The notes under the pieces: model-generated | What the model was told of the DNA's origin: nothing | Seen by the model: only the letters and a program-made list of their open reading frames with translations | The model's database searches: none | Translations under genes and position numbers: made by a program | Part shown: one piece after another, positions 61,040 through 64,000 of the stretch | Layout of the letters: each line of letters opens with the position of its first letter | Position numbering within the stretch: position 1 is the stretch's first letter | NCBI GenBank assembly: GCA_963713965.1 | Contig: OY970217.1 | Coordinates: 2,542,001 to 2,606,000, forward strand | Length of the DNA: 64,000 nt | Reading direction: 5' to 3' | Source: CALAGB01 sp963713965 | GTDB lineage: Bacteria; Chloroflexota; Chloroflexia; Thermomicrobiales; Thermomicrobiaceae

Positions 61040-61600
61040 ATGGACAATCAGTTGGGCGACGTCATCTGGCGGCAGTTCGGCGCAGCAATCGACATGCTCG
61101 ATAACGCTCTGACGGCCTGCCCCGATTCACTCTGGACTGAACGCATCTGGAGCCATCCACCGTCGCCGTGGTTTCCGCCACCGTTCGCTGAGTTCTGGTA
61201 CGTCGCCTTTCATACCATCGTGTGGCTAGACCTCTATCTTTCCGGCGCTCCGGAGGAGGATTTTGTGCCACCCGCCCCGTTCCTACCAGGCGAGGTTGAT
61301 TCCGCGGAGACTGCGCCCGAACGGCCCTATGCCAAGGATGAGCTGCGTGCGTATCTCGCGTTCGCGCGCCAAAAATGCCACGACATGCTTGTCGGCTTGA
61401 CTGACGACCAGGCTCGACAGACGGTCCAGTATCCGTGGTCGCGGGGGCAGTCGATCGGCTATCTCGAGTTGCAGCTCTACAACATGCGTCACGTCCAGGA
61501 GCATGCCGCTCAGCTGAGCCTGTTTCTGGGGCAACATGATGTGCCTAACGAGGAAGTCGATTGGGTGGCAGTGCCGATTCGCGACCCTGACTTCCATTAG
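61040..61600 (+). CDS. DinB-superfamily protein
   Basis: The protein has 186 residues. The DinB_2-type fold has candidate metal ligands in FWYVAFHTIVWLDLYLS and in LYNMRHVQEHAAQLSLFLGQ (two His), as in the metal site of DinB/YfiT-like hydrolases. The SHPPSPWFPPPFAEFW loop is unusual in its proline content. An AAGGAGGG ribosome site lies upstream of the ATG. It is the third DinB-fold gene of the window and is not a close copy of the others. It converges on the DrrAB exporter operon. Confidence 0.78.
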   Translation: MDNQLGDVIWRQFGAAIDMLDNALTACPDSLWTERIWSHPPSPWFPPPFAEFWYVAFHTIVWLDLYLSGAPEEDFVPPAPFLPGEVDSAETAPERPYAKDELRAYLAFARQKCHDMLVGLTDDQARQTVQYPWSRGQSIGYLELQLYNMRHVQEHAAQLSLFLGQHDVPNEEVDWVAVPIRDPDFH

Positions 61601-61638
61601 CTCGTCGCGCACGATGAACTTCCGGGTGCCAGGAGGAT

Positions 61639-61669
61639 CGAACTCCCCTCCCAGCAGAGGGGGAGTTCG
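61639..61669. repeat. Inverted repeat between convergent genes
   Basis: CGAACTCCCC (61639-61648) pairs with GGGGAGTTCG (61660-61669) around an 11-nt loop. It lies between the convergent DinB and ABC permease genes and could terminate either, but no T-tract follows on either strand. It is similar in style to the CTCCC hairpins at 56836-56897. Confidence 0.55.
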
Positions 61670-61754
61670 TGGTGGGCGCGGCCAGGGAATCCCTTTGTCC
61701 GTGATCAAAACGATGGAGATGCGTCACCGCGAGTCAACATTCCCGCGACCGATG

Positions 61755-62531
61755 CTAGATCGAACGTTGGTAGGCGCGGAAGGCGTTGACGGAGAGCCAG
61801 AGGCAGGCCAGCGTCAGAATCGTCAGATAGGCCAGATGCATCCCCACGAAGGTCCAGTCGACGTTCGTGCTGAGGGTTTGGCGGCCGATGTCGACGGCCC
61901 AATTGACGGGATTGAAGCGCTCCACGATCTGTATCCAGCGAGGGGTGAGGTTCTTGGCCATGAAGGCGGTCGACATAAACGTGAGCGGCAGCTGCAGGAA
62001 GGTGACGAGCGCGATGACCGACTCACCCTGGCGAACGTTGAGTGCCACCGCGTTCGAGAAGGAGGCGAATGTGGCGCCAAGGAGCACCGTGCCGACCAGC
62101 ATGGCGATGAGACTGCCAACGCCGCCGTCGAAACGCGCCCCAAGGATATAGCCAAGCCCAACTATGATCAGCGCCTGAATCAGCGTGACGATTGCCTCAT
62201 ACATGAGGATTCCGACCAGCAGCGCTGAGCGCCGGACGGGAGCCACCAGGAACCGATCCATGATCCCTCGGTCCATGTCGTCGACCAACGCCATCCCCGA
62301 CCAACCACAGGTGAACAGCGCGGTCATGACCACAACGCCGGGAGTCAGATAGGTAATGTAGGACCCGGTACCGAATCCGGGCACCTCTGTCACGCGCTTG
62401 AAGAGCTGCCCGAAGAGGAGCAACCACATCAACGGCTGCACGATCGTGACGGCGATGAAGAAGGGCTGCCGCAGCAGGAAGCGCACGCCTCGCAGGCATA
62501 TGAACAAGGATGCTGAGACGGTGTTGGTCAT
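61755..62531 (-). CDS. ABC-2 type permease, DrrB-like
   Basis: This is a membrane subunit of 258 residues with six spans (about 23-43, 55-80, 100-128, 137-160, 168-190 and 228-248). The ABC2_membrane signature is visible in FMSTAFMAKNLTPRWIQIVE and RFNPVNWAVDIGRQTL, typical of DrrB-type drug exporters. The first four bases of its ATG overlap the stop of the upstream ATPase gene (62528-62531), so the two are translationally coupled. Together they form a DrrAB-type exporter; in actinomycetes such pairs export anthracyclines, but here the substrate is unknown. Confidence 0.92.
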   Translation of the reverse strand: MTNTVSASLFICLRGVRFLLRQPFFIAVTIVQPLMWLLLFGQLFKRVTEVPGFGTGSYITYLTPGVVVMTALFTCGWSGMALVDDMDRGIMDRFLVAPVRRSALLVGILMYEAIVTLIQALIIVGLGYILGARFDGGVGSLIAMLVGTVLLGATFASFSNAVALNVRQGESVIALVTFLQLPLTFMSTAFMAKNLTPRWIQIVERFNPVNWAVDIGRQTLSTNVDWTFVGMHLAYLTILTLACLWLSVNAFRAYQRSI

Positions 62532-63547
62532 CGAATTCCCTCCTCATGGGCTGCCGCGAAGGTGCGGCCCGCGTAGCGCAGATAGACGTCGTCGAGTGAC
62601 GGGCGCGCCACGGTGATGGACGCGATGCTCATCCCGGCTGCGTCGAGTGTGGACAAGATGAGGGGTAGCATAGTTGCGCCGCTGCCAACACGAGCCCGGA
62701 TCTCACGACCGTCGACGCTGACCTCGCGAATCTGGTCGCCGAGCCCACGAAGAGTGTCACCAACGTCGTTGCGGGGCTCACACTCGAGCTCGATCTGGAT
62801 CGTGTCGCCATGTAGCTCCTGTTTGAGCTGCTCTGGGGTTCCCTCGACCACGATGTTCCCGCGATCGATGATGGCGACTCTGCCCGCGAGCTGATCGGCC
62901 TCCTCGAGGTAGTGCGTCGTGAGGAGGATGGTGATGCCCTGTTGCACGGCGAGACGACGGATCTCCCTCCACATGTCGGCGCGTGCTTCAGGATCGAGGC
63001 CGGTGGTGGGCTCATCCAGGAAGAGGACACGCGGCTGATTCACCAGACCCATGGCCACATCGAGCTTGCGTTTCATGCCCCCGGAGTAGGTCTTGACCAG
63101 ACGATTCGCGGCGTCGTTCAGATCGAAGCCGTCCAGCAGGTCATCGATGCGCAGCTTCAGTTCGTTGCTCTTGAGGCCATACAGGCGTCCTTGCAAGGTC
63201 AGATTCTCGCGGCCGGTGGCGTCGGGATCGACCGCCGATTGCTGCGAAACGTAGCCGACGAGTCGACGCACCTGCTGGGGGTGCTGGACGACGTCGATTC
63301 CGCAGACTCGCGCTTGGCCGGAATCGGGCCGTGAGAGGGTGGTCAGTATTTTGACGATGGTCGACTTTCCGGCGCCATTCGGACCCAACAGGCCGAATAT
63401 AGTGCCGGGTGAGGCGTTGAATGTGAGACCTTGAAGCGCTTTGACGTCGCCAGGGTAGGTTTTGACGAGCTCGACCACGTCGATGGTCGAGTCGGACGAC
63501 TCAGCGGCCGTCGGAGTCGCGGTTCGTGCTGGCGCACGTGAAACCAT
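62528..63547 (-). CDS. ABC transporter ATP-binding protein, DrrA-like
   Basis: This is a nucleotide-binding subunit of 339 residues. Motifs: VVELVKTYPGDVKALQGLTF, Walker A GPNGAGKS, signature TYSGGMKRKLDVAMGL, Walker B VLFLDEPTTGLDPEAR, and H-loop ILLTTHYLEEADQLAG. The C-terminal DrrA extension (about 240-330) includes PSLDDVYLRYAGRTF, which characterises this subfamily and aids coupling to DrrB. GGAGGT lies 8 nt before the ATG. A probable PadR-type regulator gene is 181 bp upstream on the same strand; PadR regulators commonly control such exporters. Confidence 0.94.
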   Translation of the reverse strand: MVSRAPARTATPTAAESSDSTIDVVELVKTYPGDVKALQGLTFNASPGTIFGLLGPNGAGKSTIVKILTTLSRPDSGQARVCGIDVVQHPQQVRRLVGYVSQQSAVDPDATGRENLTLQGRLYGLKSNELKLRIDDLLDGFDLNDAANRLVKTYSGGMKRKLDVAMGLVNQPRVLFLDEPTTGLDPEARADMWREIRRLAVQQGITILLTTHYLEEADQLAGRVAIIDRGNIVVEGTPEQLKQELHGDTIQIELECEPRNDVGDTLRGLGDQIREVSVDGREIRARVGSGATMLPLILSTLDAAGMSIASITVARPSLDDVYLRYAGRTFAAAHEEGIR

Positions 63548-63670
63548 GATCGCGTACCTCCAATGAACAGTCGTTACGTACGGTGCTGTCCATCGGGACC
63601 GGACCTGGCTTAGAATAATGGTGGACCTTCGGGGCCAAGTTCGGTCTTACTGGACAGCCTTGAAGATGCC

Positions 63671-63710
63671 GATCCCTGACGGGGTGGGACAAACACTCCG
63701 CTCAGGGATC
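63671..63710. repeat. Inverted repeat between the regulator and exporter genes
   Basis: GATCCCTGA (63671-63679) and TCAGGGATC (63702-63710) are perfect 9-bp arms around a 22-bp spacer. It lies 19 bp beyond the regulator's stop and upstream of the DrrA gene. It may be a terminator stem, though no T-tract follows, or a regulator-binding site. Confidence 0.5.
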
Positions 63711-63728
63711 GTGCGTTAGAACGATAGT

Positions 63729-64000
63729 TTAGGCATTACCTTCCCCTTCCTTAATCTCCGGCACAGCACCATCAACGGCCCACTCTCTGACCCAGTCGTA
63801 CATGCGCGCGATCTGATCGGCATCCATATCTTTTGTGAATTCGCCCATGCGCTGCACCTGGGCATCGGTGAGGAGGATCGACCCGTTTTCGATCGACTCG
63901 ATCAGGGACGTGACCCAGCTCAACTCCGCCTGGCGCACGGTGAGCCAATACTCTGATTCGATGAGGAAGAGCCGCGGGACGGCAATCTCTGAGATGGCGC
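63729..64000 (-). CDS. Partial gene, C-terminal part of a probable PadR-family regulator
   Basis: The frame is open on the minus strand to the window edge, so the N-terminal HTH is not visible. The visible 89 residues begin AISEIAVPRLFLIESEYWLT and continue VRQAELSWVTSLIESIENGS, a long helical region, ending in an acidic tail. The E-x-x-x-L-x-x-x-Q/R-x-x-E-L-x-W pattern resembles the dimerising C-terminal helices of PadR-like repressors. Its position directly upstream of a DrrAB exporter supports that. An internal GTG at 63938 gives a 69-residue ORF but lies within this longer frame. Confidence 0.5.
   Translation of the reverse strand, partial: AISEIAVPRLFLIESEYWLTVRQAELSWVTSLIESIENGSILLTDAQVQRMGEFTKDMDADQIARMYDWVREWAVDGAVPEIKEGEGNA

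Noticed and set aside
1..64000. Genome-wide reassignment of TGA as sense codon
   Set aside because: Other genes here end normally at TGA (for example the MBL gene ending at 14394 and the LCP gene ending at 52283), so only local recoding can explain 49851.

Overview
The window reads as ordinary bacterial chromosome: high GC, densely packed genes on both strands, mostly single genes or two- to three-gene operons. The mix of genes is what one expects from an aerobic, organotrophic Chloroflexota bacterium of the Thermomicrobia/Sphaerobacter type. It includes two CaiB/BaiF CoA transferases, an S15/CocE-type hydrolase, three DinB-fold proteins, M20 and M55 peptidases, a DrrAB-type ABC exporter, GAF-rich NarL-type sensor kinases and a very large polytopic glycosyltransferase-like protein. 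That assignment is inference from gene content, not from a marker gene; no rRNA or tRNA gene was recognised. TGA serves as a normal stop elsewhere in the window, so the code is standard.

Layout. 0-6 kb: a membrane protein divergent from a TetR regulator with a visible operator, a berberine-type FAD oxidoreductase and a large AAA/LuxR regulator. 6-12 kb: a nitrilase-family amidase, a CoA transferase, and an operon of two sensor kinases and one response regulator. 12-18 kb: two metallo-beta-lactamase-fold enzymes, an uncharacterised protein resembling single-strand annealing proteins, a Baeyer-Villiger-type monooxygenase and a DinB protein. 18-25 kb: a zinc-finger/beta-propeller membrane protein, an M20 amidohydrolase, one insertion sequence with a frameshifted transposase, and a B3/4-domain protein. 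25-37 kb: ABC and MFS transporters, a frame-broken S15 hydrolase, a second CoA transferase, a cupin, AlkA, a CYTH protein, an ABC-2 exporter and two alpha/beta hydrolases. 37-44 kb: one 1930-residue membrane protein of three fused modules. 44-50 kb: a collagen-repeat surface protein, a flotillin/NfeD operon, a secreted protein and arsenite methyltransferase. 49.5-51 kb: the most interesting locus. 51-64 kb: LCP, DinB, a serine hydrolase, D-aminopeptidase, acyl-CoA synthetase, a tartrate/malate dehydrogenase-like enzyme, a carbamoylase, an SDR, a structured leader with a 59-residue gene, and a DrrAB exporter with a probable PadR-type regulator at the right edge.

The standout is a two-gene oxidative-folding operon (49566-50743). 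A membrane-anchored DsbA-like thiol oxidoreductase has an in-frame TGA exactly where the first cysteine of its CPFC active site should be (UPFC). A SECIS-like hairpin follows at the right distance, and a VKOR-family membrane oxidase is translationally coupled behind it. This is best read as a selenocysteine-containing DsbA partner for VKOR. A second lead is the roughly 180-nt leader at 60350-60535. One leader segment can pair over 12 contiguous bases with the ribosome-binding site and start codon of the 59-residue gene, in competition with a local hairpin, which is a riboswitch-like arrangement.

In three places the reading frame is broken or lacks a canonical start (the S15 hydrolase, the AAA/LuxR regulator and the transposase). 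These may be real decay or programmed events, or may be single-base sequence errors.
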